This document shows, piece by piece, positions 45,888 through 57,902 of a DNA stretch of 64,000 nucleotides (the first letter of the stretch is position 1; each line of letters begins with the position of its first letter). This stretch comes from Petrosia ficiformis. Its lineage: Eukaryota; Porifera; Demospongiae; Haplosclerida; Petrosiidae. The DNA lies in contig OX345636.1 in assembly GCA_947044365.1 (NCBI GenBank), positions 16,107,115 through 16,171,114 of the forward strand. Direction: 5' to 3'. A model generated the notes under the pieces. It was not told where the DNA came from, ran no database searches, and saw nothing but the letters and a program-made list of their open reading frames with translations. Position numbers and translations under genes: made by a program.

Positions 45888-47543
45888 TACCTACAATTTT
45901 AGCTAAAGGATAAACATAGTAGAGTACAATAATTGATAAATTAATAAATTCTAAGCAATTTTTTCAATATACAATCTAAGTTATTTTTTAAGCACAAATA
46001 TTTACTCAAATAGACATATAAATACATGGTCAGTCATCATGTAAATAAATGAAGTTAATAATGCTAATATAGAAATCTTCCTAATAGTACAAGAATGACA
46101 AATAATAAAATGTTAAAACTTCGAGACATGTACAGATATTTGTATATTCAAATCATTGTGAACAAGAACTAGTAATAACCATACATGAGTATACAAGTGG
46201 TCATGATAATTGTAGACATTGTTTATAGTACTTTACTGTTTACAATCAAGGTTTTTCTAAGCTATTATATCATTGTAATGAAACAATAGAATAGTGAATA
46301 AATATACTGATATATAGCCAATGAATAATCCCTGTGAGTAAGAGATAAACACTGTTAGTACAGTGATGCTGTTTTTAATATTTCCCAATAAATAAAGTTA
46401 ATACATGTAAATTCCAATCACAATCTGAATCATTTTTTACAACAATAAATAATTGTCAATTTAATAATAAGAACTCAATAGACACAATGATTAACCCTCA
46501 CCCATGTAAACGGAACAAAGGGTTACTGTAATCTGGTGTTCTGTCTGTCGGTATGTATGAGTATGAACAAAATTTCTGGAGAACTAAAAAATTAGAATTC
46601 AATCGAGCTACCAAAAAGAGACAAGGATCAAAATAAAAGACAGCCTTTTCCTAAACCTTTCGGTTATAAAGTTATGACAATTTTTACAACTCCCGTTTGC
46701 CATTTCCACACTTTCAGTCGACTTTTAGTAGCAAGGCTATGGCTGTTGAATCACAGTGTGAAATCAAGTGCAGTGGAAATAGTAGGTGCTACAATATCGA
46801 GCTGGCTCTAAGCTTTCTGCCATGACTGTCAATTTCTAGCTCCACCTATTGATTTCATGAAGCCACAAAATTGAGAATTTTCACCACTGCGCTTTGGAAT
46901 TATGTACTCTTGTTATATAGAACTGGAGTGTAAGTTGTAACACACACACACACATATATATAATAATAATTTATAAGTATAATAATTATAATCTTAGTAT
47001 AATAATCATTATTACAGTCAAGTATAGTCTGCAGTAGTCATTAAATTTCTTGTTTTCAATCACACTTGTGGCGAGGGTTCTGCACTGTGAGTGTATTCAC
47101 TATTTATGTGGTCAGTCATGTACATGAATTATTAAATTAATAAATGCTATATATGACAAAAATCTCACTAATGGTACAAGAATCACAAACAATAAACTGT
47201 TAACTTCTAAAAAGTTTGGTTGTAGTTTTTGTTAAATTGTAGTAATCCAAATATATACACTTTTTGGTTATATCATTTTAGAATCAAAGTATAGAAAGAC
47301 AGTCCAAAATTTTCAAATTAACATACTTTCTAGCTGGTCTCAGTCTTTGAATATATGCCATGTAGTCTGGCAGCACTACCCCATGCAAAGTGGGCACTAA
47401 CGTGTGAGGATAATAGATTCAAAGTAGTATCCAGAAAACATTTTTCTGGATGCTGATTTGAGCCCATAACCTGCCTCTAGCAGGGAGATATCCTATACTA
47501 TTATTTATCATACATGAGGTTACATGTATTGACTATCATTTAA

Positions 47544-48072
47544 CACTTAGAGGACTGATGTCTCATTTGACTCCTACGCACTTCAGAGAGTGTTCCTAGC
47601 ATTTACAAAGCATTCCAAACGTTCATAATTGGTTTCAGTGATAAGCCCATGAAAATGGCTAGAAACAATGATGGCTGTTTGGCCGTACTTTGGCCTAAAT
47701 ATAAAGTACGGGGGGGGGGGGGGGGTTTGGGGTTTCAGTGACCCCACCCACACAATCTGGTGGGTAGTTGAGACATTTGTCTTGCTGTTAAACCTGATAT
47801 CATGGGTGTAGCTGGTGCCAACATGCAGTGGAGTTGTTTTGTTTGTCCCAGTTGCTGTCAAAAAAGAGGGAGAACACTGCATTTGAATTAGTCCTACGAA
47901 GCAGTTGGGGACTTTTGAGTCCTAGAAAACAAGCTGCTAGAAGTAGTACTTCATGTCGGAAAAGGAATCAAGTTTGGAGTAGAGAAAGTTACCGGTTGGG
48001 GATAAGATATCTGCAGAGATGCCAGTGTTAGAAATGCGAAAAATTGTGAAAAACAGCTCAGTCCTCTAAGGG
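47544..48072. mobile_element. piggyBac-type remnant, copy A
   Basis: TTAA flanks both ends (47540-47543, 48073-48076). The termini ACTTAGAGGACTGA and TCAGTCCTCTAAGGG are inverse, and with copy B the original end is CCCTTAGAGGACTGA, the CCC...GGG style of piggyBac. A run of 16 G lies at 47710-47725. No intact transposase is seen. It is also present in copy B (62886-63309), so it predates the duplication. Confidence 0.7.
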
Positions 48073-49110
48073 TTAACTAATTATCACACTCTCAACTAAA
48101 CACAACAGGAATATATATATATTTGTTTCTATAAGTGGTATATTAATAGGTAAGATACTAAAGGGATTGTCCCAAGCCATGACATAACAAATTGTATAAT
48201 TGTTGTATGAAATATGATTATTTTCCCAATGTTAGTGTTATGTAGAATAGCTGTATAAAAGGAAGTGGCTATATACTAGACCCCATAGGTATATGTATCT
48301 GTGCAAATGTAAGCTGTGTGATGACAAGTATTAGCATCCAAGTTTTAGATCTATAACCTACATGTACACATGAATGCACAGGTAGTATGCAAGAATAGGG
48401 TCAGAAGGGGTAAGAATCTTAACACAAGGCATGTATAGATAGATATCTTTATGTTAAATCCTTGTGAACAAGAGTTGTACCAGTAATAACAATACGTCAT
48501 TTCAGAAGGTGAGTATACAAGTGCTCATGATAAATATAAACATTGCCCATAATAGTAGTTTTTTGTATACAATAGAGTAGTGAATAGTGATACCCAATAA
48601 ATCATCCCTGTGACTTCACTAGCACACTATAGAAACAACAATTCTCAGTTAGAAATTCAAATTGTATTGTATTGAATGTCACACTTTGTTTACATGAATA
48701 CTCCTTGGAATTTACGCTAGCTTAAAAGTCACACCTTGTGCCACAAGCAAAGTGGAGAATAGCTACATGGGATGGGCCTAGTTTCAACTGGTAGAGACAA
48801 GAGATAACAACAAATTGCTGTGTTCGTGCATGGCAGTGTTTATAAATTTGGAATGACAAGGTCATGTCAGAATTTTAATGCAGTATGAAGTAGAAATGCA
48901 CCTATAATCAGTTAAGAATGGATATCAGTATATACTGATATCACAGTATCTGTTGAGATTAATATACATGTACATAGATTAATTTCCAGAAAAACAATTA
49001 TTGTGCAGTACTTGTGTAACGACAGTCATAATTTGAGATTAATATTGCCTTTTGTCAATCAGTAATCTAAATATCTGTATAAAAGTGATATCTAGTAATA
49101 AGTCAATTTT

Positions 49111-49634
49111 TATGGCCCGTAGGGCCATCCCTATGATTGCTTTCCCACGGGTTCGATGTATGTTTATATATATATATATATATTCTTGTGTCACTTGCGC
49201 GACTATGCGTTGTATACGTAGTTAAGGAAGTTGCGTCATTCCCGGGGGCTCGGTCAATTAATGGGCGTGGCGCGTAAAAGAACGCGCGTTTGAGCTACAG
49301 ACCAGCCAGGAAGATTCAGAAAGGATGTAAAACTGCTAATAACTGTTGTATATAGCAGAGAAACAGTATAGATATTATGCAAGAATCTTTAACAAGTAAG
49401 TATGATAAGTTGTTGAGTTTCAAACACGAGGAAGTCATCATTTAGAACCTTGAAGGAGTACCTCAGTCAGTTCATCAGACATCTGTGTATTTAGACTGCA
49501 ATTAGGCTTACACTTACGTATTCAGGCCCCAGGAGTACACAGAAAGGTAGAGACACTAGTGCCATCAGCAATGCTTAATACATAGTCATCACAAAGCAAA
49601 TATAGGGATGTTTTTTTCTCTATATACACTTGTT
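49111..49634 (-). mobile_element. ATCCCTATGATTGCTTT MITE family, copy C
   Basis: Inverse orientation: starts TATGGCCCGTAGGGCCATCC, ends CTCTATATACACTTGTT. The middle, after GCGTGGCGCGTAAAAGAACG, differs from copies A, B and D (a unique tract at about 49310-49600), so it is a chimaeric or differently filled member. Confidence 0.75.
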
Positions 49635-51395
49635 AGTTTTGCCTGTGTTTACACTGCTTATACCACGATGCGTGGGCGACTGTCATGGTAACCTTTGATG
49701 TACCCAGCGGGTGATATATGCCCATAACATGCCCGTAGACAGGGAGATTTAGTGTGAACATGTATTTCATAGTTTTTATTATGAACACTACTTAGTATAT
49801 ACTATAGCCAACATGTGAAATGTGATTTAATTGCATATTTTTGTGTTACCGTGGTAAAAAATACATATATATATAGCTCTGTTTGGAGGCAGTTATGGGC
49901 ATACATGTATAACACCCTTGAGATAATTGGTCTCCAGCTACGCCCTCGACCAATTATCTCAGGGGTCCAAACAAGGCGATATCCTATACAAAAAGAGATT
50001 TTAGTTGGTTACTTCAATTGCATGTCAATTTAATAAAATGCCATTCCCACTACACTGTTGTATTTAGGTGTTGAATGGTAAGCCAATTTGTATTTGTAAC
50101 TGTTGTTATTGGCATGTTGCTGTTCACAATGACTAAGTAAATTAATAGTGGAGGATGACTGAGATGTAAAACAGTTTTCAAAACTGAATTCAAAAGTAGT
50201 CACACTTTACATATCAGCACTTTCTCTAACTATAAATTTACATAAGAACTGATAACAGCTAGTTATTCAATATGCACAAAGTAGCCTACAGCACTTCACG
50301 TCACCAGTTCAGGAGATATGTAGCCAAGTATAAGGTTAAGAAATATATAGAAATTCATTTTTTTACATCAGGAGCAACTCTGAAAGTACATGTACTGAAA
50401 TATGTACACATTCTAATTTTACTATTTTTAAAATTTCTACATTTTAACATTGAAACATGCAAGAATTCCACTTAGGGGTGTAATTAGGTGTGAAAAACCC
50501 TATTACAACCAGTTTTATTGGACATTCTTCAAAGTACCACATATCCTGAGATACCAGCTTGCTCAGACTTGCCACAATCATCCACTAATGTTTGCTTATA
50601 CCTGTTTATCAGAAGCCACATACCATGTAATACTACACTGCATGTAAAAATGGATTGGTTCTTTAACCATTTACTTGGATACATATGAATTGGATGTTAT
50701 ACACAATATCTCTTTCGCTGATGTGAAGTGCTGTAGTCAGTTCTTAAGTAAATTTATAGTGTGAGAAATATTGACATGTAAACCATGAATCCTGATTAAT
50801 TTGTGAACAACATTACAACACCAAACTTTATTTTGCACACTATGTGTATTATTTTGAGAAAGTCGCTATTTCAATTTCTATATCCAGTCCTGAATTGGTT
50901 ATTTTAACTACACAGGGGTTGTTACATAATAATTATACATCTCTTCTGTGGTATATAGCAGGATGCAGTGTGGTATGCACATTCATGATTGCATGACAAG
51001 TGATAACATTTCTTTTACTATCTCATTATGAAATGATCAGTAAAGCCCCTTTATGTGTGTATCGTTTCAATTATAGCTATATATAACCAGATGAAATATG
51101 AATTATTTTTGTGTTACACTGCATAGCTAGAATTTAAAAATGATTTTTTTAAAAATTACCTGTAAAAGCCTGTCAGTATAATGAAGCAATAGATTGAAAT
51201 ATGACATAAACACACAAAAAAGAACGAGAAAGATACTTACATAAAAATAACGAAGGTAAAGTTCTTACAAATTAAACTTATTAGGATTCTACCAAAATCA
51301 TATTTAAGAGATATTTCTGATCATGATTTTTGAATGGGTAAACATAGCCTACACGTTTTGTAGGTCAAAGGGTACATGAATGATCTATATATATA

Positions 51396-51427
<32 letters not shown>

Positions 51428-51429
<2 letters not shown>

Positions 51430-51768
51430 CATAATGAGATTCATAGCCCACACTTTTTCAATTGGGCGTGTAAGTTTATATTGTGCACTGATATAAACCT
51501 TAAAATATACACCTTCTGATTATTAATCAGTCTCTATACAGAAATACTGGCTGAAACGCGATGGTGATTTCTTGCAGGACAATGCTAGGTATGAATCTCA
51601 TGCTAAAATATATTAGATATAACATGTTTCATCTGTCTATATGTGTTATATAAACCTGCCATCTCGGTCAATATCACCCTCGGGCCTATGGCCCTCGGGT
51701 GATATCTTACCTCGTGGCAGGTTTATATCACACATAGACCTCTGAAACATGTTATATATAACACATAT
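51428..51768 (+). mobile_element. Composite hairpin element, copy 3
   Basis: Same order as copy 1 (ATGAGATTCATAGCCCA start, CTTGCAGGACAAT middle, then the GTCTATATGTGTTATATAAA hairpin with a CCCTCGGGCCTATGGCCCTC core) but clearly more diverged. It sits directly upstream of duplicated copy B, close to the left junction of that segment. Confidence 0.75.
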
Positions 51769-52020
51769 AACACTCACACATACAGACACAGACACAGACA
51801 CACATAAACACAGACACAGTGTCAGAAAACTAACAAAACTATGAATACTATTATAGCATGAGCATGAGTAATAATGATGTAATTGAGTAAATTCATTATG
51901 ACCATGTGTCAGTTACCTAGCAACATTACAGTAAAAAAAGCAACATAAACTAGCTACACAGAGGAAGAAAGGTACATCTTAGAAAAGTTATAAATTCTCT
52001 CTCAGATTATTCCATCAACA

Positions 52021-53079
52021 ATGGCAGAGGGATTTGATAGTAAGTACCAATACTTTACTGTATTTATATAATAATATATCAGTATTTCCCCCAAAGGGTG
52101 GTAACATGGCGCTCCCCCACCCTTTGGTCTTGCTCCTTGCTCCCCAACCCTTTAATGTTAAAGTTTATACTGAAAAAAAATACTGATTGAACATTGTTAA
52201 CCAAACATCATGTACCACAGATGCACTCCCCCACCCTTAATATTTATCCTGAGGGAAACACTGATATATGATTATTATAATAATTATTATACTACAATCA
52301 GTAAAATAATAACCCTCTCATCATTATAGGATATCCAATGGATGCAGAACCTAGAGGCTACTGTGTCATCTTTAACAACATAAACTTTACCCCAGATTTC
52401 CTGACAACAAGAAAAGGAAGCCAGAAAGATGCTGATGATCTTGAAAATCTCTTTAGTTGTAAACTGGGATTCAAGGTGTTGAGATATAATGATATGCCCG
52501 AGACAGAAATGATGCAAAACATGGAGGCCCTTAGAGAGAAAAACCATGACATGTTTTGTGCCTTTGTCGTAATTATTTTAAGCCATGGTGACAGAGGAAT
52601 CATATACAGTTCTGATAGCAAGAAGATCCCCATAAAAAACATATCCAATATGTTCACTGCGAGCAACTGCCCATCGCTCAGGGGAAAGCCCAAGATATTT
52701 ATCATCCAAGCTTGTCAAGGACATGAAAGCATGAAAGCAATAGCAGCAAAATCATACCAGAACGAGTACCTAACTACACCAAAAGAGTCGTACATGATGG
52801 CATACTCATTGATTCTGATACTATCCCAAATGAAGCAGACTTTTTGTTTGCATTTGCTACGATCTCTGGATATACAGCAATGCGAGATATATATGACGGT
52901 GGCTGGTACATTCAAGAATTAGTAAAATCACTTGATAAATACTCAAATACTAAGAGTGTCACAGAGATTCTCACAAATGTAGCGGCACAGACAGCTAAGT
53001 ATCAATATGATCAAATGACTCAGTTACCTCCATATCAGAGTGGTCTTTTAAAGACTTTATATTTCCCTAATGCTACAAG
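52021..53079 (+). pseudogene. Caspase-APOL gene B, exons 1-2: caspase with 1-nt deletion
   Basis: Exon 1 (52021-52039) and exon 2 (52330-53079) are collinear with gene A. His (ILSHGDRG) and Cys (IIQACQGHE) motifs are intact. After NEYLTTP one base is missing compared with copy A (ACACCAAAAGAG against ACACCCACAAGAG, near 52780), so the frame leaves the p10 and stops at 52922 after about 45 foreign residues. The p10 (FAFATISGYTAMRD to FPNATRLENND) survives in another frame. The product would be p20 only, either non-functional or a dominant interfering fragment. The downstream exons could be reached only by a different start or splicing. Confidence 0.8.
52077..52268. mobile_element. hAT-like MITE in intron 1 of gene B
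   Basis: The ends CAGTATTTCCCCCAAAGG and CCTGAGGGAAACACTG are inverse, flanked by ATATAT on both sides. Intron 1 of copy A (40138-40226) lacks it, so it inserted after the duplication. Confidence 0.7.
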
Positions 53080-53587
53080 GTTAGAAAACAATGATTTTAA
53101 TGCTTTAATGATAAGTTGATATTTTGGTGGATGGATATATAAATGTACCCTTAGTCTTTGTAAATGTAGGTTGGTTCTGTATGGAATGTATTGGACATGC
53201 CTTTTATAATATACGTGTCATACAATAAATCAGTTAAAACATCATTTACTGTGGGTATATTACTGAAATTACAACATTTGAGGTGTGATGAAGACATTAT
53301 AGCACTTACTTCACTTGTGCTGTATGTTGTCTCAAATACACCGCTCAAGCTGTACTTTCTGTACTATAATACACAAATATTACTTAAATTATTCCATAGT
53401 TATAATTATATAATATATACAAATACCATTATGTATGTATGTATGTACATTCTAACAAGAGTATATAATAGAGAGGGAGAGTATTGCACTTATAGCACAA
53501 CCCTGCGAAAAGTACTTGAGTTGAGAAGATGGTGAAAAGTACGTGCTAGACCACAAGGTGGTGCACAAGGCCACAAGCACGTGGAGG

Positions 53588-53595
53588 TGACGTCA
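53588..53595. promoter_or_regulatory. CRE-like site TGACGTCA
   Basis: A perfect palindromic ATF/CREB-type site 25 bases before the ATG of the plus-strand ORF of the 817-bp element, next to a CACGTG box. It is presumably part of the element's promoter. Confidence 0.4.
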
Positions 53596-53620
53596 CTGAT
53601 GTGTAGAAAGATACGATAGA

Positions 53621-53890
53621 ATGGCAGAGCTCGAGAGAGATGTTCTTTATGAAGACAGTGATTTTGAGATTGACAGTGACGATGAAGCTGCTTTTGAACA
53701 ATTTGAGCTACCGTACCAATCCACTACCAACAAACCTACTACAGTTGGATCAGTGGTAGGACTGCAGTTCCACTCGACAAAAAAGCAACTCAATAAGTCT
53801 GAGAGGAAGTGCTTGGTGGACCTACTTACAAAAACTGAAGTCAATGCACTCTTCAATGACATACTCAAGCAGCTACTTGGTCGCTCCTAG
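53621..53890 (+). CDS. Small acidic ORF of the 817-bp element
   Basis: ATG 53621 to TAG, 89 residues. It begins MAELERDVLYEDSDFEIDSD with a strongly acidic stretch, then KKQLNKSERKCLVDLLTKTE and LFNDILKQLLGRS, helical. I recognise no domain. Its 3' end overlaps the convergent minus-strand ORF by 26 bases. Confidence 0.45.
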   Translation: MAELERDVLYEDSDFEIDSDDEAAFEQFELPYQSTTNKPTTVGSVVGLQFHSTKKQLNKSERKCLVDLLTKTEVNALFNDILKQLLGRS

Positions 53891-54113
53891 TAATGTTGGT
53901 GCGCAATGTGAAATCCAACTTTTCCTCGAGATCACCAGATTCCTTCACAACTTTCTGAAGAGAGGCCACAAATCTCGAAGTTTTGAGAACTTTTGATGGT
54001 GGAAGATCACATTCTTTAATTGCAGGGCGCTTAAAACCAGCAACCTGACTCAATAAATGAGGCGAACGCCTAACAGAAGGGATCCGTGATGATGTGGTTG
54101 CCGCATCATCCAT
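53865..54113 (-). CDS. Small basic ORF of the 817-bp element, minus strand
   Basis: ATG 54113 to stop 53865, 82 residues. It starts MDDAATTSSRIPSVRRSPHL, has FKRPAIKECDLPPSKVLKTS and a helical VASLQKVVKESGDLEEKLDF. No domain is recognised. It is convergent with the plus-strand ORF. Confidence 0.4.
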   Translation of the reverse strand: MDDAATTSSRIPSVRRSPHLLSQVAGFKRPAIKECDLPPSKVLKTSRFVASLQKVVKESGDLEEKLDFTLRTNITRSDQVAA

Positions 54114-54510
54114 CTTTGTACAATGCGGGTTACATAACGCTTCAACGCCTACTGAACACGTGGTGATTACGTCGTGAATATTATTATAAAGGTCATGTAC
54201 TTTTCACAGGGTTGTACTACACGCTTATACTGGAGTGTGATACTCTCCCTTCCTTTCTATTATATACTCTTGATTCTAATAATATCAAAATCCCTCTATG
54301 GTCATGTCTCTCATATTCATGTTAACTGCTATGTGGTCTAAAGTGCTAACTGATAATCACATTAACATCCTGTTAGTGTGGCAGACTATTTCATAGTAAT
54401 ATAAATTATTATGGTACATATATAATTATTGTACTATACTTTAGTAGTGATCAATAATATAACATGTGATTGACATTAGAAATATAATCACTGTTACTTT
54501 GCAAAAAAAA

Positions 54511-54966
54511 ACAAGTGTATATAGAGAAAAAAAACATCCCTATGATTGCTTTACAAATTTATAAAAGTATCCCTATGACTGCTTTGTGGTGTCCAGCATT
54601 CAATAATCATGGCTGACTATCAAGCATGAAAGACAACAGCTTATTATAGTTATTATTTTGATTATCTACTCTCCTGACCTTTCAAAAGACCTTATAGAAC
54701 TTTAGGAATATATGTCAGGCAGAATAGCTAGCTATTAGTTCCAGTTTCTAAGTAAGCTACACAGCTTTCTTTCTGCTGGTGTGTAGAGCTTGATCGCGCG
54801 TTCTTTTACGCGCCACGCCCATTAATTGACCGAGCCCCCGGGAATGATGTAACTTCCTTAACTACGTATACAACGCATACTCGCGTAGGTGACACAAACA
54901 TACATATATATAAACATACATCGAACCCGTGGGAAAGCAATCATAGGGATGGCCCTACGGGCCATA
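54511..54966 (+). mobile_element. ATCCCTATGATTGCTTT MITE family, copy D
   Basis: Starts ACAAGTGTATATAGAGAAAA with ACATCCCTATGATTGCTTTA, ends GGATGGCCCTACGGGCCATA. It lies in the intron between caspase and linker exons of gene B, where copy A of the gene has other sequence. Confidence 0.85.
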
Positions 54967-55369
54967 ACAACAATGTTATATTCATAACTATAGTGTACTG
55001 GCATTGTTACGGTTATGTCAGTAATCAGGATGTATAGTTAGGTTCTCACTCGAGCATGTAATTATTGTATTCTGTGTTTTGTATAGGTATTATACTATTT
55101 TGAATGGGTACAAAGCTACAATACTATCTTTACATGAAGTGACAACAAAAAACAAGCTTATAATTATATATACATATATATATATATATATAATTATATA
55201 TATAGATATATATATATTACAGTGTCACCAATTTGCATTAACCAGTATAGAGGACATGGAAATAGTACTTTAAAATATCTGGTAAAAAAAAAACCCAACC
55301 ATTTTCATTTGGTTAATTGATAAATGCATACATCATTTTATGTATTTATACATAATTATTATCATACAG

Positions 55370-56025
55370 ATACCATATGACACGGAGTACTTCACAAGAG
55401 TCCAAACATTCAATCTTAATTTCCCATTCTACTTTTTCTCTGAAAAGTATACCTTCTGATTCAGAACTAACAACTTCAAAAAACAGCTCAACAAGCAGCC
55501 TCAAGTTTATAAACACTAGCACTTTACCTGGATCACCATGCCTTGTGAAACAAAACAGAAAAAGACATTCTACAGATCCTGCAAGTCGGTCGCTTAGTCC
55601 TTGTGTCAGAAGTCAACCATCAATACGTCGTTTAAATACTACTCCTTCAATTATAACTCCATTGACCATGCAACCAGAAGTTAATCTAAATTTTCAAAAT
55701 GATGAACACAATTCACCAATAACAAAATCTAGAAAGATTCCATTAAAAAATTCATATTCCATATTCGAGAGAAGTCAATCAGGAGTAACCTTTGCACATG
55801 ACATTATACAACCATCATCAACACCTTCTACAGGTCATTCAACTCCATCAACCTCAATAACAGACATGCTACATGATAGACTGTTAAAAATAGAATCACC
55901 ACCTACTACAATAATAAATAAATCTGACATTACAACAACTAGTCCACAGAATCTACAAAAATTTAATAAAGCAGAAATGCAGTCACAAACTTCTACAGAT
56001 TCATCACAAAGAAGTTTACAAGGAA
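55370..56025 (+). CDS. Caspase-APOL gene B, exon 3: Ser/Thr/Pro-rich linker
   Basis: CATACAG acceptor and GGAA|GTGAGT donor, phases as in gene A, 656 nt. Relative to copy A it has in-frame insertions (ASRSLSPCVR, TKSRKIPLKNS) and a deletion of EITE, plus many substitutions. SP/TP motifs such as PSSTPSTGHSTPSTS are kept. The open frame suggests either recent decay of the gene or continued use of the downstream part. Confidence 0.65.
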
Positions 56026-56580
56026 GTGAGTAATACTGTAGCACAACTAAACAATTGCATGCATACACATGTATATCCTTTAAATCTCATAAGCCACTTC
56101 AGGAAGTGAATCATCACTATTTAACTCCAAAGAAAATCTTGATGGTACAATAATTATAATAATATGCTTAATATCATACCTGACTTGGTATGCACACATT
56201 GTGATAACAACCACTTTGTTGAAGTGCCATGTGTAGTTCAGTAGAGCCTGAAAATTAGAACTATGTGAAAACTGGCTACCTTGCTATTCCATGCCCAAAC
56301 TGTTCTATATTGTGGACAGTAAGATAAGATCTTGTAAATTGTAGAACAATAGATAACATAACGTATGCGCCACTGTGTGGTATATTAGTAGTTACTTCAG
56401 TGCAGTGTATGGGTTGCCATTTTCTTTCCTAAGGATAGCTCTATAATTACGATATTTATTTCAACCGGTCCTAGTGTTGTCTGCATGCTTTCACTGTAAG
56501 GTCCCTTTATCAATCCAATCTTGGACTATTGCATTTTTAAAATCAATCATAATAATTATTAATTTTTTATTTCTGTGCAG

Positions 56581-56616
56581 TCAAAGTATGTGAAAAGACA
56601 ACAGAGAATATTGAAG
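56581..56616 (+). CDS. Possible 36-nt micro-exon of gene B
   Basis: TTTCTGTGCAG acceptor and GAAG|GTACAT donor enclose 12 codons in phase 1-1: SKVCEKTTENIE. It could substitute for the lost symmetric exon 4 without changing frame. Copy A has a shortened version (TCAAAGGAAAT before GTACGT) that breaks the frame. Confidence 0.3.
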
Positions 56617-56651
56617 GTACATATATAACTACATAAATATAAACAAATCTA

Positions 56652-57186
56652 CCGTATAGCTGGTTTTATTGCGGGGATCTATACTGTATACAACGATAAT
56701 CGCCAAAATTAGATATTCCAAAAATTAGTCTTTTTAATTATAGATACTATTAAAAATTTCTTACACACCTTGTGAATTAACATGACAGTGAATTTAGTTT
56801 GAGCGAATCAGAGATGTTTTTGTTACAGTACTTTAGCCATGTGTCTAAGCCAGATGAAGTTAGTTTACCTAGCCCACTCGATTCTCTGTCTCTCAGTATT
56901 CCAACAGCAGCTATAGGTAGTACTAATGCTGAGGAAAGACATGTGATGGAAGCAGCTGGGACAAATCGAAGAAAATGGCCTTATAATACTTACACTCCTG
57001 AGCAGAGAGCCATCAGGGAAATATGCCCTTGAAATGGTGTGATCGTCCATTTGATAGATGTGGTAGCCTCTAATACAACTAGTAATTCCTTCTCGTCAGC
57101 CATTATCAATATCGGCATGACCTAAATTAAGTCTGCAATAATGTCTAGAGTAAATATTTAACCCATGCAAATTTCCCGCTATACGG
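56652..57186. mobile_element. CCGTATAG element with ORF, in copy B only
   Basis: CCGTATAGCTGG and CCCGCTATACGG ends, flanked by TA on both sides. Copy A near 43518 shows the empty site (AAACCTATTCCCAAG). It is the same terminal family as the 204-bp MITE 41181-41384 but longer, with a short ORF inside. Confidence 0.8.
56799..57032 (+). CDS. Truncated HTH-type transposon ORF
   Basis: About 77 codons (the apparent first codon is not ATG; ATG occurs a few codons on). It reads SHVSKPDEVSLPSPLDSLSL, then NAEERHVMEAAGTNRRKWPY and NTYTPEQRAIREICP before the stop. The RRKWPYNTYTPEQRA block resembles the basic HTH start RKRGKYNHYDAEVK at 12642, so both are probably DNA-binding ends of related transposon proteins. 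The rest of the transposase is absent. Confidence 0.4.
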   Translation: MSESEMFLLQYFSHVSKPDEVSLPSPLDSLSLSIPTAAIGSTNAEERHVMEAAGTNRRKWPYNTYTPEQRAIREICP

Positions 57187-57235
57187 TATTCCCAAGCTTT
57201 TGTATGAATTTAAATTGATTGTGTACTTTTTACAG

Positions 57236-57902
57236 CTGAAATGGTGGCTTATAAAATGACATCAATTCCATGTGGTTATTGCATCCTGATTGATAATCAT
57301 AACACAGATGCTACAGTAACAGCTGTTAAAAATGCAAGGGATGTGCTCTGCAATGACTATGGATTCCATGTAGAAAACTTTTCTAACCTTTCTAGAAAAG
57401 GTATTAAGCAATTGATGAAAGCAGTTAGTAGAGTCGATCATAGCAACCTAAACTGCTTAATGGTTATTATCCTTAGTCATGGAGGAAAACAGAAAGGGAT
57501 ATACGATACGCATGGCAAACAGATATCGGTAGAAGATGTGACAGAAACTTTCTCTTTTGAGAAATGTCCTTCACTCAAGAAAAAACCCAAAATATTTTTC
57601 TTTGAAACAATCCTAAACAATACTGTTATAGTTTCCACGTGCAGTTCAATACAATATCCTGATATGAGAGACACACATACATGTACAATTGCATGTACTA
57701 CTACAGAGTCTGCTAGTGTTTCATGTCTCCAGATAATGGTAGAAGCTCTCCAGATGCAATTAGATTCGGCACAGTTTGTTAACGTAGTTAGAGACATGGA
57801 GAGACTATTGTATGACAAGCAAATTCGTAATGTTGATACTGATACAAATAATTTCCTAGAGCAGCCACTTATATTTCTCAGAAGACAAAAAAATGATAAC
57901 AG
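57236..57902 (+). CDS. Caspase-APOL gene B, exon 5: Cys-less caspase fold
   Basis: TTTTACAG acceptor, AACAG|GTTAGA donor, same length as in copy A (667 nt) and nearly identical in sequence; the few changes include D to A in VTAVKNARD and T to N in HVENFSNL. VIILSHGGKQ is intact and KPKIFFFETILNN again lacks the Cys. Conservation of an inactive domain, in a copy whose active caspase is broken, argues that this part had its own function or was recently homogenised. Confidence 0.75.

Larger units (their letters stand above)
45888..51427. other. 3' part of duplicated segment (copy A) and spacer
   Basis: No intact gene is seen. To about 48930 the sequence is shared with 59526-64000. It includes a repeat from about 46490 (AACCCTCACCCATGTAAACG) to 47100 (GGCGAGGGTTCTGCACTG), a piggyBac-type element (47544-48072), MITE copy C (49111-49634), and an imperfect hairpin at about 49918-49965 (GAGATAATTGGTC / GACCAATTATCTC). 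Confidence 0.55.
53456..54272. mobile_element. 817-bp TIR element with two convergent ORFs, copy B only
   Basis: Ends CAAGAGTATATAATAGAGAG and its inverse (CTTTCTATTATATACTCTTG) are flanked by ATTCTAA on both sides (53449-53455, 54273-54279). Copy A has an uninterrupted version at about 41557-41570. Each arm also carries CACAACCCTG...AAAAGTAC and a CACGTG box, so each end may act as a promoter. Confidence 0.8.

Noticed and set aside
47583..47882. Minus-strand 99-codon frame as a gene
   Set aside because: Lies inside the piggyBac-type remnant, includes the poly-G tract as poly-Pro, and is not kept in copy B.
49901..49990. Imperfect hairpin considered as a terminator or ncRNA
   Set aside because: Best explained as one of the GC-centred fold-back elements; no promoter or conserved RNA is seen.
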